DNA from: Verrucomicrobiia bacterium
GTDB lineage: Bacteria; Verrucomicrobiota; Verrucomicrobiia; JABWAM01
Assembly (NCBI GenBank): GCA_020849895.1
Contig: JADZFN010000066.1
Span: forward strand, 1 to 64,000
Direction of reading: 5' to 3'
Length of the DNA: 64,000 nt
Below the pieces are notes generated by a model. The model did not search any database. It saw only the letters and a program-made list of their open reading frames with translations, and was not told the DNA's origin. The translations under genes and the position numbers were made by a program. Shown one piece after another: positions 54,225 to 63,657 of the stretch; the first letter of the stretch is position 1; the number at the start of each line of letters is the position of its first letter.

Positions 54225-55358
54225 ATGGCCAAGGTGGTGCTCGAAAACGTCTGCAAGGTCTTTCGGGATGGAAAAGGGAACGACGTGCGGGCAGTGGACG
54301 ACGTGAATCTCGTCATTGAAGACCAGGAGTTTATGGTGTTCGTGGGCCCGTCAGGCTGCGGCAAGTCTACGACGCTGCGAATGGTCGCGGGGCTGGAAGA
54401 GATCACGGCTGGGACCATCGCGATCGATGGGAAGGTGGTGAACAACGTGCCGCCAAAGGACCGGGACATCGCGATGGTGTTCCAGAACTACGCGCTCTAC
54501 CCGCACATGACGGTGTACAAGAACATGGCGTTCGGGTTGATGCTGAGGAAATACCCGAAGGCGGAGATCGAACAGCGCGTCCGCGAGGCGGCGGAGATCC
54601 TCGGGATCGAGCCGCTCCTCGACCGCAAGCCGAAGGAGCTTTCCGGCGGGCAGCGCCAGCGCGTGGCCGTGGGGCGCGCGATCGTGCGCAAGCCGAAGGT
54701 TTTTCTTTTCGACGAGCCGCTCTCGAACCTCGATGCGAAGATGCGCGTGCAGATGCGCACCGAAATTTCAAAGCTGCACCATCGCCTCTCGGCCACGATG
54801 ATCTACGTGACGCACGACCAGGTGGAGGCGATGACGATGGGGGATCGGATCACCGTGATGAATGCGGGAAAAATTCAACAAGTGGACGCGCCGCTGAGTC
54901 TTTACCAGCGACCTGCGAATGCGTTCGTGGCGGGATTCATCGGCAGCCCGATGATGAACTTTTTCGAAGGCGAGACGCTCGCCGCTGACGGCCGCCTGTG
55001 GTTCGTCGAGAAGGCCAAGAACGGCGCTCCCGGCTTCCGGGTGTGCACGGACCGGTCGCACGAAGCCGCGCTGAGGAGCTTTGTCGGGCGGCCGTTGAGG
55101 ATGGGACTGCGCTCCGAGGATATCCATGAGACTTCGGCAGCCGCACCGGCGCCCTCGGGCGCCGGAGTGCGTGCCAAGGTGGAAGTCGTGGAGCCGATGG
55201 GTTCCGAGGTGTACCTCTATCTCGCCACTGGCGCGCACAACTTCATCGCGCGAGTAGGCGCGGCGCGGAAGGCCGACGTGAATCACGAGGTCGAGATACG
55301 GTTCGACATGGAGCGCGCACACTTTTTTGACGTCTCGACAGAGAAGGCGATCGCGTGA
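54225..55358 (+). CDS. ugpC: ABC transporter ATP-binding protein, UgpC/MsmK type
   Basis: A 377-residue cytoplasmic ATPase that energises carbohydrate-uptake ABC importers. All motifs are present: Walker [10 protein letters not shown] (about residues 41-49), Q-loop [17 protein letters not shown], signature [14 protein letters not shown] (about 138-151), Walker B VFLFDEP, D-loop and H-loop [12 protein letters not shown]. The C-terminal TOBE domain (about 240-370) is typical of MalK/UgpC proteins. No permease or binding protein is adjacent, so it may serve several importers elsewhere, as MsmK does. The ATG has a good GGAGG six bases upstream. A glycosyltransferase follows after 58 bases. Confidence 0.93.
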   Translation: MAKVVLENVCKVFRDGKGNDVRAVDDVNLVIEDQEFMVFVGPSGCGKSTTLRMVAGLEEITAGTIAIDGKVVNNVPPKDRDIAMVFQNYALYPHMTVYKNMAFGLMLRKYPKAEIEQRVREAAEILGIEPLLDRKPKELSGGQRQRVAVGRAIVRKPKVFLFDEPLSNLDAKMRVQMRTEISKLHHRLSATMIYVTHDQVEAMTMGDRITVMNAGKIQQVDAPLSLYQRPANAFVAGFIGSPMMNFFEGETLAADGRLWFVEKAKNGAPGFRVCTDRSHEAALRSFVGRPLRMGLRSEDIHETSAAAPAPSGAGVRAKVEVVEPMGSEVYLYLATGAHNFIARVGAARKADVNHEVEIRFDMERAHFFDVSTEKAIA

Positions 55359-55416
55359 GAAATCCCGGCACGCCGCGAACAGGACGCGATTTCTCGACGG
55401 CGCCCGCGCGCCGATC

Positions 55417-56547
55417 ATGAGTCGGAAAGTTTTTTACAGCGTCGCGCAGCCGCTCAATCGGGGCGGAATGGGTTCGATTGGCTGGCACGCAGCGCGGGCG
55501 CTGTTCCGCGGTGGACGCCTCGCCGCAGTGGCGTCCGCCGAAGTGGGCGCGGCGGGGAGCTTGCGCGGGTTCGCGCGCGGGATGCCGTGGCCGGCGCGCA
55601 AGGGGCTGGCGGCGCTGAACCGCCTTGGCGCACACCACGCCCACGACCTCCTTTTCGACCGGTGGGTTGCGAACCAGATCGAAAAAGAGGCCGATTTCTA
55701 CGGCTGGATGAACATGTCGCTCGCCTCGATCGCGGCCTGTCGCGCCGGCGGCGGACGGGCGTTTGTAGATCGGGGCTCGGTGGAGCCCCGCCTCCAGCGG
55801 AAGTGGCTCCGCGACGAATATGCGCGTTTCGGCCTGCTCCTCGATCCGATGAGCGCTCGCGGCGTGGAACGCATGGTCGCCGAGGCGGAGGCGGCGGACG
55901 TCGTGGTCGTCCCCTCGAGGCTTGTCGAACGCTCCTATCTCGAGGCGGGGCATCCGTCGGAGAAGCTTCGCGTAAATCCGCTCGGGGTGGAAACGGAGTC
56001 TTTCCGTCCTTCGGAGGAGGCGCGACGGGATCGGGTGTTCCGCTTCGCTTTCGTCGGACAGCTCTCCATTCAGAAGGGGTTGCCGGATCTCCTTTCCGTT
56101 TGGACGCGTGTGGCGGGGCACGGCGCGTCGCTCGCGCTCGCGGGGACGATCCCCGCGCTCGAGAGGGCGCATATCGAACCGATGCTGCGCCGCGCGCGGC
56201 GGGTGGAAACACTGGGCCATTGCGCTGACGTGCCCGGACTGCTCGCGCGCTGCGACGCCCTCGTGTTGCCTTCGGCCCAGGACGGCTTCGGCCTGGTGGT
56301 CCTGGAAGCAATGGCGTGCGGCCTTCCGGTGCTCGTTTCGGATCGGGTGGGCGCTGCGGATTGCGTGACAGAAGGGAAGAACGGCCGGGTGTTTCCCTTC
56401 GGCGATGACGATGCGCTCGCGGATCGGCTGCAGTGGTTTTTTAAGGAGCCCGCGCGTGCGGCAGGGATGCGTGAGGCCGCATTGGAAACGGCGCGGAGGC
56501 ACTCCTGGGAAGCCTACGGCCAGCGGTTGTTGGACCTGACGCAATGA
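55417..56547 (+). CDS. Family 4 glycosyltransferase
   Basis: A 376-residue GT-B retaining transferase. The N-terminal domain contains QPLNRGGMGSIGWHAARALF (about residues 10-29) with the acceptor-side glycines. The donor domain has VNPLGVETESFRP, FAFVGQLSIQKGLPDLLSVW (about 205-224), LGHCADVPGLLARCDALVLP, and the conserved E-x7-E in DGFGLVVLEAMACGLPVLVSD (about 287-307). It probably uses a nucleotide-hexose donor in glycan assembly; both substrates are unknown. It is 58 bases downstream of the ABC ATPase and ends 9 bases before the convergent pilB. Confidence 0.9.
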   Translation: MSRKVFYSVAQPLNRGGMGSIGWHAARALFRGGRLAAVASAEVGAAGSLRGFARGMPWPARKGLAALNRLGAHHAHDLLFDRWVANQIEKEADFYGWMNMSLASIAACRAGGGRAFVDRGSVEPRLQRKWLRDEYARFGLLLDPMSARGVERMVAEAEAADVVVVPSRLVERSYLEAGHPSEKLRVNPLGVETESFRPSEEARRDRVFRFAFVGQLSIQKGLPDLLSVWTRVAGHGASLALAGTIPALERAHIEPMLRRARRVETLGHCADVPGLLARCDALVLPSAQDGFGLVVLEAMACGLPVLVSDRVGAADCVTEGKNGRVFPFGDDDALADRLQWFFKEPARAAGMREAALETARRHSWEAYGQRLLDLTQ

Positions 56548-56556
56548 CGCGGGGCG

Positions 56557-58266
56557 TCACGTATACTTGACGACTTCCTCAACGGTGGTCTCGCCGTCGA
56601 AGATGCAGCGTACGCCGTCGTCGCGAAGGGAGATCATGCCCAACTCGATGGCCTTCTGACGGATGACGACGGTCGGAGCGCGCTGATTGATGAGCTCGCG
56701 GATAGGATCGCTGATTTCGAGCAGTTCGAAAATCCCTTTTCTTCCCCGGTAGCCCTTGCCATCGCAGTCGGGACAGCCCTTGCCGTAATAGAAGGTCTTG
56801 TCTCCGATTTCGTGCGGGTTGAGGTCGAGGGCGGCCAGCGATTCCTCGGTGGGTTCATACGGGGTGCGGCAGTTTTTACAGATCGTGCGGATGAGGCGCT
56901 GACTGAGGATGGCCTGAAGAGTGGAACTGATGAGAAACGGTTCCGTCCCCATGTCAATGAGACGGGTGACGGCGCCGGGGGCGTCGTTGGTATGGAGCGT
57001 AGTGAAGACGAGGTGCCCGGTGAGCGAGGCTTGGATCGCGATCTGCGAGGTCTCGAGGTCGCGCGTCTCTCCGATCATGATCCGGTCGGGGTCCTGACGG
57101 AGGAAGGCGCGCAGGACGCGCGCGAAGGAGACGCCGATCGCCTCATTGATGTTCACCTGCATGATCCCCTCGATGTCGTACTCGACGGGGTCCTCGGCGG
57201 TGAGGAGCTTGGAATCAATGGTGTTGATGCGGCGGAGGGCGGAGTAGAGGGTGGTCGTCTTGCCGGAGCCGGTGGGGCCGGTGACGATGAAGATGCCGTT
57301 AGGGCGGAGGATAAGCTGGCAGATATAGTCGTAGACGCGCTTCGGCATCCCGAGGTTTTCGAGATCGAGGGAGACGGTGGAACGGTCGAGGACGCGGAGC
57401 ACGACGCTTTCTCCATGCTGAGTGGGGAGGGTGTTCACGCGCAAGTCCACGGGGCGCCCCGCGATGTTGAGCATGATGCGGCCGTCCTGGGGAATGCGGC
57501 GCTCGGCGATGTTGAGGTTGGACATCACCTTGATGCGGGAGATGACAGGGAGCGCCATGGATTTCGGCGGCGGCGTCATCTCATAGAGAGCGCCATCCAC
57601 GCGGTAGCGGATCTTGAATTCGTTTTCGAAAGGCTCGAAGTGGATGTCGCTTGCGCGGTCTCGGATCGCTTGGAAGAGGACGAGGTTGACGAACTTGATG
57701 ATGGGCGGTGAATCGGCCCCTTCCTGGAGGGTGATCGCCGAAGGGCCGGCAGCGGCATGAGTCTGCGAGACGTCGCTATCCCCGAAGTCCTTGCCGAGGC
57801 TCTCGAGCATTTCCGCCACCGAGGCGCTGTCGTCGCTGTAATGCTCGTTGACGAAGGCGTCCACCTTGTCGGGATCGGCCATGTAGATCTCGACATCCTT
57901 GCCGGTGATGAAACGGATCTCCTGGCTCGCGTTGACGTTGAACGGATCGCGGATGGCGATGCGCAGGAGGTTGCCCTGGGAGGTGAGCGGAGCGATTCCG
58001 TAGAGACGGGCCGAACTGGCGGGGATGGTTTTGACGAGGTCGGGCAGGGGGTCCACGTCGTCGAGGTTGACGAACTCCAGGCCGAGGTGATCGGCGACGA
58101 GCTGCAGGAGGCGGTCGCGTTCCAGCAAGCCCATGTCCACGACGATGTCGGCGATAGGCTTGCCCGCGCGCGCATTTTCCTCCTCGATCTCGGAGAACTG
58201 CTCCGGGGTGACCAGCGCGCGCTCCTTGAGGAGCTGTAGGATTAGGGCGGAATGTTCCTCGAACAT
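56557..58266 (-). CDS. pilB: Type IV pilus extension ATPase PilB (first copy)
   Basis: A 569-residue GspE/PilB-type hexameric ATPase that drives pilin assembly. The N-terminal MshEN domain covers about residues 5-130 (from LKERALVTPEQFSEIEEENA). The core has ASDIHFEPFENEFKIRYRVDG with the conserved catalytic acidic residues, Walker [13 protein letters not shown] (about 327-338), DPVEYDIEGIMQVNINE, the Asp box RQDPDRIMIGETRD and TLHTNDA. A C-terminal zinc-binding CKNC ... CPDC pair (about 485 and 515) is intact. It is the last gene of the pilB-pilT-pilB unit, 11 bases after pilT. It differs from the second copy throughout the N-terminal third, so they are paralogues rather than a recent duplication. 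Confidence 0.93.
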   Translation of the reverse strand: MFEEHSALILQLLKERALVTPEQFSEIEEENARAGKPIADIVVDMGLLERDRLLQLVADHLGLEFVNLDDVDPLPDLVKTIPASSARLYGIAPLTSQGNLLRIAIRDPFNVNASQEIRFITGKDVEIYMADPDKVDAFVNEHYSDDSASVAEMLESLGKDFGDSDVSQTHAAAGPSAITLQEGADSPPIIKFVNLVLFQAIRDRASDIHFEPFENEFKIRYRVDGALYEMTPPPKSMALPVISRIKVMSNLNIAERRIPQDGRIMLNIAGRPVDLRVNTLPTQHGESVVLRVLDRSTVSLDLENLGMPKRVYDYICQLILRPNGIFIVTGPTGSGKTTTLYSALRRINTIDSKLLTAEDPVEYDIEGIMQVNINEAIGVSFARVLRAFLRQDPDRIMIGETRDLETSQIAIQASLTGHLVFTTLHTNDAPGAVTRLIDMGTEPFLISSTLQAILSQRLIRTICKNCRTPYEPTEESLAALDLNPHEIGDKTFYYGKGCPDCDGKGYRGRKGIFELLEISDPIRELINQRAPTVVIRQKAIELGMISLRDDGVRCIFDGETTVEEVVKYT

Positions 58267-58277
58267 GGCGGGAGGCG

Positions 58278-59363
58278 TCAGCGTTTTTTCTGGGCGAGGC
58301 CGCGCTCTTCGATCTGTTGGAGCATCGCGGTGGGATCCTGCGCCTTGGTGATGAGTTCTCCGTAGGGAATGAATCCGCGCTCGTAAAGCTGGAGGAGATG
58401 CGAATCCAGGGTATGCATTCCGAACTTGGCGCCGGTCTGGATGTCGGAGGTGATACGGTAGGTCTTGTTGTCGCGGATGAGGGCGGCGATCGAAGGGGTG
58501 GAAATCATGATCTCGAAGGCGGCGATGCGGCCCTTGCCGTCGGCGCGCGGCAGGAGGAGCTGGGAGATCACCGCCTGGAGCGTGCCGGCGAGCTGGGTGC
58601 GGATCTGTTCCTGCTGGTTTGCGGGGAATTGGTCCACGATGCGGTCCACGGTGCGCGCGGCGCCGGTGGTGTGGAGGGTGCCGAAGACGAGGTGCCCGGT
58701 CTCGGCGGCGGTGAGCGCCGCCTCGGTGGTCTCCAGGTCGCGCATCTCCCCCACGAGGATGATGTCCGGGTCCTGGCGCAGCGCGCGGCGAAGCGCCTCG
58801 GCGAAGGAGGGGACGTCCACGCCCACTTCGCGCTGGATCACGACGCTGCGCTTGTGGGCGTGGAAATACTCGATGGGGTCCTCGATCGTGATGATGTGGA
58901 CGTCGCGCTCCTCGTTGATGAGGTTGACCATGCTCGCGAGCGTGGTGCTCTTGCCGGAGCCGGTAGGGCCGGTGACGAGGATGAGGCCGCGGGGCTTGTA
59001 GAGCAGCTCCTTGACGATGGGGGGAAGGCCGATCTGCTCCAGCGTCATGAACGCGCTCGGGATGCGGCGGAGGACCATCCCGAAGCATCCCTTCTGGCGG
59101 AAGATGCTCACGCGGAAGCGCGAGGAGTCGCCGAACGCGAAACCGAAATCGGCGCCGCCCTTGGAACGGACCTGCTGGATGTAGTCCTCGTTCGTGATCG
59201 AACGCATCAGCGCCTCGGTGTCCTCGGGGGTGAGTGGGGGCGAGTCAATGGGGTGCATCCCGCCGTGGAGGCGAAGCACCGGCGGCACGCCGACCTCGAT
59301 GTGGAGATCGCTCGCGCCTTCCTCGACCACGAGGTTCAAGAGATCAGACATCGAGACGGCCAT
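58278..59363 (-). CDS. pilT: Type IV pilus retraction ATPase PilT
   Basis: A 361-residue hexameric ATPase that depolymerises the pilus for twitching motility and DNA uptake. It has the PilT opening [19 protein letters not shown] (about residues 7-25), Walker [13 protein letters not shown] (about 130-141), the Asp box [19 protein letters not shown], the His box [20 protein letters not shown], and the C-terminal [19 protein letters not shown] where the canonical AIRNLIRE-type motif is changed to IAALIRD. The length is normal. It sits between two pilB genes with short gaps (29 and 11 bases), so assembly and retraction motors are probably coexpressed. Confidence 0.95.
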   Translation of the reverse strand: MAVSMSDLLNLVVEEGASDLHIEVGVPPVLRLHGGMHPIDSPPLTPEDTEALMRSITNEDYIQQVRSKGGADFGFAFGDSSRFRVSIFRQKGCFGMVLRRIPSAFMTLEQIGLPPIVKELLYKPRGLILVTGPTGSGKSTTLASMVNLINEERDVHIITIEDPIEYFHAHKRSVVIQREVGVDVPSFAEALRRALRQDPDIILVGEMRDLETTEAALTAAETGHLVFGTLHTTGAARTVDRIVDQFPANQQEQIRTQLAGTLQAVISQLLLPRADGKGRIAAFEIMISTPSIAALIRDNKTYRITSDIQTGAKFGMHTLDSHLLQLYERGFIPYGELITKAQDPTAMLQQIEERGLAQKKR

Positions 59364-59392
59364 GGCGGGAAGCGGTGGGGGATTCGGGAAGA

Positions 59393-61093
59393 TCAGCTTT
59401 CGTCGCCCATGGTGATCGTAAGGACCTCCTCCGGAGTCGTCATGCCGGCGAGGACCTTGCGGACGCCATCCTCGCGGAGGGTGCGCATCCCGAGCTCGCG
59501 GGCGCGCTGACGGATGACGGATGAGGAGACCTTTTCCGTGATCATCTTGCGGACTTCGTCGTCAATGACGAAGATCTCGAAAATACCGGCGCGCCCCCGG
59601 TAGCCGCCTTTGTTGCAATCTTGGCAGCCGGCGCCATGGAAGAGGGTGGAGTTTTTGAGGGCGTCCGGCGAGAGGCGGAGGGCGTCCACCTCGGCCTGCG
59701 TGGGCGTGTAGGGTTCCTTGCACTTCGGACAGATTTTCCGGATAAGGCGTTGAGCCATAATCGCGCGCACCGAAGAGGCGACGAGGAAGGGCTTGACGCC
59801 CATGTCAATGAGGCGGGTGATCGCGCTGGGGGCGTCGTTGGTGTGGAGCGTGCTGAAGACGAGATGGCCCGTCAGCGAGGCGTTGATGGCGATGTTCGCG
59901 GTCTCCACATCGCGGATCTCCCCGATCATGATGATGTTCGGCGCCTGACGGAGCATGGCGCGCAGCGCTGCGGCGAAGGTCATTCCGATGTCTTCGTTCA
60001 CTGCGACCTGATTGATGCCGGGCATCTGATACTCGACGGGGTCCTCGACCGTGATGATCTTGCGATCGGGGCGATTGATGACGTTCAGGCAGGCGTAGAG
60101 CGTCGTCGTCTTGCCCGATCCGGTCGGCCCCGTGACAAGCAGGATGCCGTCCGGCATGGCGATGAGTCGCTCGAAGGTGGCCTGGTCGTCGCTCAGGAAG
60201 CCCAGCTCCGCGAGGCCCAGCTTCAGACTCTCCTTGTCGAGGATGCGCATGACGATGCTTTCACCGTGCGAGGTGGGCACCGTGGAAACGCGGAGGTCAA
60301 TCTCACGACCGAGCACGTTCATTTGGATGCGGCCGTCCTGGGGGAGACGCTTTTCCGCGATGCTCATGTTCGACATGATTTTGACGCGGCTGATGATGGA
60401 GGGTTGGAGGCGTTTTGGAGGGTTGTCCACCTCGACGAGCTCGCCATCAATGCGGAACCGCACACGCAGGCGGCGTTCGAGCGGTTCGATGTGGATGTCA
60501 CTCGCCCGGGCGCGATAGGCGTTGGCGATCATCAGGTGGACGAGCTTGATGATCGGGGCGTCCTCGGCGGTCTCCGTGCCGATGTTCCGATCGAGTTCGC
60601 CGGCGCCCAACGTGATATCGCCTTCGGTGATCTCCTGGAGCATCTTGTCCACCGTCTCTTCCGCGCCGCCGTAGTAGCGCGTGAGGGCCTCCTCGATCTC
60701 CTCCTTCGGTGCCACCATCGGCTCGATCTCGCACTTGAGCGCGTAATGGAGGCTGTCCACGATATCGAGATCGGTGGGGTCGCTGATCGCCACGGCGAGG
60801 GAGCCGTTGTGCTTGAAGACCGGGATCGCCTTGTAACGCCGCGCGATGTGGCGCGGCATCGCCTCGATCACCTCCTGCGGGATCGTGTGGGCGCGGAGCG
60901 AGACTGTATCCATGCCCGCGTGAGTGGCCATCGCCTGGGTGACCTGCATCGGCGTGACCGCATGCTGACGCACCAGCATATCCACGATGCTGCCGTCCGC
61001 GGGGAGCGCGGTGCGCGCCGCCTCCACCTGGTCGCGCGTGACCAACCCAACATCCAGCAGAATCTCGAGGATATACTCGTCCGAGGCCGGCAT
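59393..61093 (-). CDS. pilB: Type IV pilus/type II secretion ATPase PilB-GspE (second copy)
   Basis: A 566-residue PilB/GspE ATPase. The MshEN-type N-terminal domain spans about residues 4-150 ([19 protein letters not shown]). The core has [20 protein letters not shown], Walker [14 protein letters not shown] (about 325-337), [45 protein letters not shown] and the zinc pair CPKC ... CQDC (about 483 and 515). It has SVPT-like differences and is only moderately similar to the copy at 56557, so one may serve pili and the other a secretion system, or they may form mixed assemblies. The order in transcription is this gene, pilT, then the other pilB. fabD ends 42 bases upstream. Confidence 0.93.
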   Translation of the reverse strand: MPASDEYILEILLDVGLVTRDQVEAARTALPADGSIVDMLVRQHAVTPMQVTQAMATHAGMDTVSLRAHTIPQEVIEAMPRHIARRYKAIPVFKHNGSLAVAISDPTDLDIVDSLHYALKCEIEPMVAPKEEIEEALTRYYGGAEETVDKMLQEITEGDITLGAGELDRNIGTETAEDAPIIKLVHLMIANAYRARASDIHIEPLERRLRVRFRIDGELVEVDNPPKRLQPSIISRVKIMSNMSIAEKRLPQDGRIQMNVLGREIDLRVSTVPTSHGESIVMRILDKESLKLGLAELGFLSDDQATFERLIAMPDGILLVTGPTGSGKTTTLYACLNVINRPDRKIITVEDPVEYQMPGINQVAVNEDIGMTFAAALRAMLRQAPNIIMIGEIRDVETANIAINASLTGHLVFSTLHTNDAPSAITRLIDMGVKPFLVASSVRAIMAQRLIRKICPKCKEPYTPTQAEVDALRLSPDALKNSTLFHGAGCQDCNKGGYRGRAGIFEIFVIDDEVRKMITEKVSSSVIRQRARELGMRTLREDGVRKVLAGMTTPEEVLTITMGDES

Positions 61094-61135
61094 TCGAGGG
61101 ATTATGGGCGCGAAGTGATTGAAGTCAAACGCGCG

Positions 61136-62050
61136 TCAAGGCGGCAGCTTTGCGAGGTCCGCGGGGCGGCTTACGCTGATCACTTGCGCGGAGGGTTCGA
61201 TGCGGCGCATGAGGCCGGCGAGGGTCTCTCCCGGGCCGAGTTCGAGAAAGTCCCGGAAGCCCTGGTCGAGGAGCCATCGCATGGAGTCCTCCCAACGGAC
61301 CGGAGAGGCGATCTGCGCGACGAGGCGTTCGCGGACGAGGGAAGGTTCGTGGGGCAAGGCGGTGACGTTGCTGACGACGGGCGCGACGCCCGGCGCCGGC
61401 GAGGTGGAGGCGAGGTCGCCGGCGAACCGGTCGGCGGCCGGCTTCATGAGACGGGAGTGGTAGGCGCCGGCAACCGGGAGCGGGAGGGCGCGTTTCGCGC
61501 CCCGGGCCTTGGCGAGCGCGACCGCCTTCGCCACCTTCTCCCTTTCACCCGAGATGACGATCTGACCCGGGCAATTGAGATTGGCGATGTCCACGTCCGC
61601 CTCGGCGCAGACGGCTTTCAACGGATTGAGGTCGAGGCCGAGGATCGAAGCCATCGCGCCCGCGGCGTTGTCGCACGCCTCCTGCATGAGTTGGCCGCGG
61701 CGGCGGACAAGGCGGAGGCCCTCCTCGAAACCCATCCATCCCGCGGCGACGAGAGCGGTGAATTCGCCGAGCGACAGCCCGGCGGCCGCCTGGAAAGCGA
61801 GATTCGGGCGCGCGGCGCGGACGGCGGCGAGAGCGGCCAAACTGTGAATGAAAATGCCGGGCTGACACCACGCGGTTTGCGTGAGGACGGTTTCCGGTCC
61901 TTGGAAGCAGGTTTCCGAAAGCTCGATCCCAAGGATCCGGTCGGCGGTTTCGAACACTGCGCGCGCCGGCGCCGAGCCGTCGTAGAGTTCGCGGCCCATT
62001 CCCACGTATTGGGCGCCCTGGCCGGAAAACAACAAGGCGAGCTTTTTCAT
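61136..62050 (-). CDS. fabD: Malonyl-CoA:ACP transacylase
   Basis: A 304-residue fatty-acid-synthesis enzyme loading malonyl groups from CoA onto ACP. It opens with LLFSGQGAQYVGMGREL (about residues 6-22). The nucleophile serine is S93 in GLSLGE, where many bacteria have GHSLGE. The catalytic histidine lies in GAYHSRLM (about residue 197), and the later PVVSNVTA motif is present. The GLSLGE variant is one I associate with the Planctomycetes-Verrucomicrobia group. It lies between ubiX (138-base gap) and the pilB-pilT-pilB unit (42-base gap); no other fab gene is adjacent, unlike the common plsX-fabD-fabG order. Confidence 0.96.
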   Translation of the reverse strand: MKKLALLFSGQGAQYVGMGRELYDGSAPARAVFETADRILGIELSETCFQGPETVLTQTAWCQPGIFIHSLAALAAVRAARPNLAFQAAAGLSLGEFTALVAAGWMGFEEGLRLVRRRGQLMQEACDNAAGAMASILGLDLNPLKAVCAEADVDIANLNCPGQIVISGEREKVAKAVALAKARGAKRALPLPVAGAYHSRLMKPAADRFAGDLASTSPAPGVAPVVSNVTALPHEPSLVRERLVAQIASPVRWEDSMRWLLDQGFRDFLELGPGETLAGLMRRIEPSAQVISVSRPADLAKLPP

Positions 62051-62188
62051 GGGCGAGCAGCATGTCGTTCCGCACACCGACAAGGAAGCTTCAAATCCGT
62101 CGCCGCTTGGATTTTCACGTCGCCGCGACCGTCTCGGGACGCTCCATCCCGTCACGGATGCGAAGCGGCGCGTGGTTGGGAATCCGGC

Positions 62189-62758
62189 TTACGCGCGCCA
62201 TCGTCGAAAGAGCGTGTGGGCGAGGCCGAAGAGGTCGAGAAGTTTGCCGACCGTATGGTCCACGAGGTCTTCCACGCCTTTCGGCTGGTGATAGAAGGCG
62301 GGGATGGGCGGCAGAATGACGCCGCCGGCTTCGGTGACGGCCGTCATGTTGCGGAGGTGGCCGAGGTGCAGCGGCGTCTCGCGCGGGACGAGCACGAGGC
62401 GGCGTCGCTCCTTGAGGGTGACGTCCGCGGCGCGAGAGAGCAGATCACCGCCGGCGCCGGTCGCGATCCCCGCCAGCGTCTTCATGCTGCAGGGCGCCAC
62501 GGCCATTCCGAGGGTGAGGAAGGATCCCGAGGAGATCGGCGCGGCGAGGTCTTCGGGATCGTAGCTCGCGTGGGCGAGGGCGCGCACGCGGTCGGGCGTC
62601 CACTCCGATAGTTCGAGGCGCAGTGTGGTTTCTGCGGCGCGCGTGAGGACGAGGTGAGTTTCGACGCCGGGGATTGCGCGCAGGACCTCGAGGAGGCGGA
62701 CGCCGTAGATCGGGGCGCTGGAGCCCGAGATCCCGACGACGAAGCGGCGCGTGTTCAT
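62189..62758 (-). CDS. ubiX: Flavin prenyltransferase UbiX
   Basis: A 189-residue enzyme that attaches a dimethylallyl group to FMN to make prenyl-FMN, the cofactor of UbiD decarboxylases. Characteristic stretches are VVGISGSSAPIYGVRLLEVL (about residues 7-26, the GSSG-like flavin loop), GMAVAPCSMKTLAGIATG (about 102-119), LKERRRLVLVPRETPLHLGH and the closing PPIPAFYHQP. The start overlaps the nadC stop by 4 bases (62755-62758). No ubiD is in the window. A quinone-synthesis or aromatic-acid role is therefore inferred from the family alone. Confidence 0.94.
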   Translation of the reverse strand: MNTRRFVVGISGSSAPIYGVRLLEVLRAIPGVETHLVLTRAAETTLRLELSEWTPDRVRALAHASYDPEDLAAPISSGSFLTLGMAVAPCSMKTLAGIATGAGGDLLSRAADVTLKERRRLVLVPRETPLHLGHLRNMTAVTEAGGVILPPIPAFYHQPKGVEDLVDHTVGKLLDLFGLAHTLFRRWRA

Positions 62759-63642
62759 CGGGACCACGGGCGCAGTTCGAGCGCGAGATCCAGCGCGGGG
62801 GGCGAATGGGTCAGCGCGCCGACGGACACGAAATCCACACCGGTCCTGGCGATCGCGGGGATGTCTTCGGGGGTGATCCCTCCGGAGGCTTCCGTTTTCG
62901 CGCGGCCGCCCACGAGACGGACCGCCCGCTTCAAGGTTGCGGGCGGCATGTTGTCGAGCAGGATGAAATCGGGGCGTGCGCATACGGCCCGCCGGACCTG
63001 ATCGAGGGTGTCGCACTCGATTTCGACGGTCAGTCGCGGCCAGCGGCGGCGCGCGCGGCGCACCGCCTCGCCGACGGGATCGGTCGTCGCGGCGGCGAGC
63101 GCAGCGAGATGGTTATCCTTGATGAGGACCATGTCGTACAGGCCGAAGCGGTGGTTTCGTCCTCCGCCGCAGCGCACCGCATATTTTTCGAGGGCGCGAA
63201 GGCCAGGCGTCGTTTTCCGAGTGTCGAGGATGGCGGGCGGACGGCGAGGGTTGCCCCTTCGCGCGGCGGCCACGCAGCGGGCGGCGAGGGTGGAAATCCC
63301 GCTGAGGCGTTTCACGAAATTCAGGGCGGTGCGTTCGCCGGCGAGCAGGGCGCGAGTGGGTCCCGTGATCGTCATTGCCGTCTGACCGGGACGGAGGAGC
63401 CGGCCGTCTCGGACGAGGGACACCACCCGGACGCCGCGGCCCGCCTGGAGAAAGACTTCCCGCGCGATCGCGGCGCCGCAGAAGACGCCCGCCCGGCGCG
63501 CGACGAGCCGGGCGCGGCTTCGCAAGGCGGGCGGGATGGTGGCGCGCGAGGTGACGTCACCTCGCGCGCCGAGGTCTTCGCGCAAGGCGGCGCGAGCAAG
63601 CGCCCGGAGAGCGGCGCGAGAGGGAGGCAGGACGGGTTTCAT
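62755..63642 (-). CDS. nadC: Nicotinate-nucleotide pyrophosphorylase (carboxylating)
   Basis: A 295-residue enzyme converting quinolinate and PRPP to nicotinate mononucleotide and CO2 in de novo NAD synthesis. Motifs include LREDLGARGDVTSRA (about residues 20-34), ERTALNFVKRLSGISTLAA, ILDTRKTTPGLRALEKYAV (about 140-158), RCGGGRNHRFGLYDMVLIKD and VEIECDTLDQV. The C-terminal EASGGIT and DFVSVGALTHS strands bind phosphate. The length is normal. nadA and nadB are not adjacent. It follows the partial lysC after 15 bases and overlaps ubiX. Confidence 0.96.
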   Translation of the reverse strand: MKPVLPPSRAALRALARAALREDLGARGDVTSRATIPPALRSRARLVARRAGVFCGAAIAREVFLQAGRGVRVVSLVRDGRLLRPGQTAMTITGPTRALLAGERTALNFVKRLSGISTLAARCVAAARRGNPRRPPAILDTRKTTPGLRALEKYAVRCGGGRNHRFGLYDMVLIKDNHLAALAAATTDPVGEAVRRARRRWPRLTVEIECDTLDQVRRAVCARPDFILLDNMPPATLKRAVRLVGGRAKTEASGGITPEDIPAIARTGVDFVSVGALTHSPPALDLALELRPWSR

Positions 63643-63657
63643 CGGCCGCGCCCTGCT

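Noticed and set aside
59621..62611. A 996-codon open frame on the plus strand
   Set aside because: It is antisense to pilB, fabD and ubiX. The composition is that of a shadow frame.
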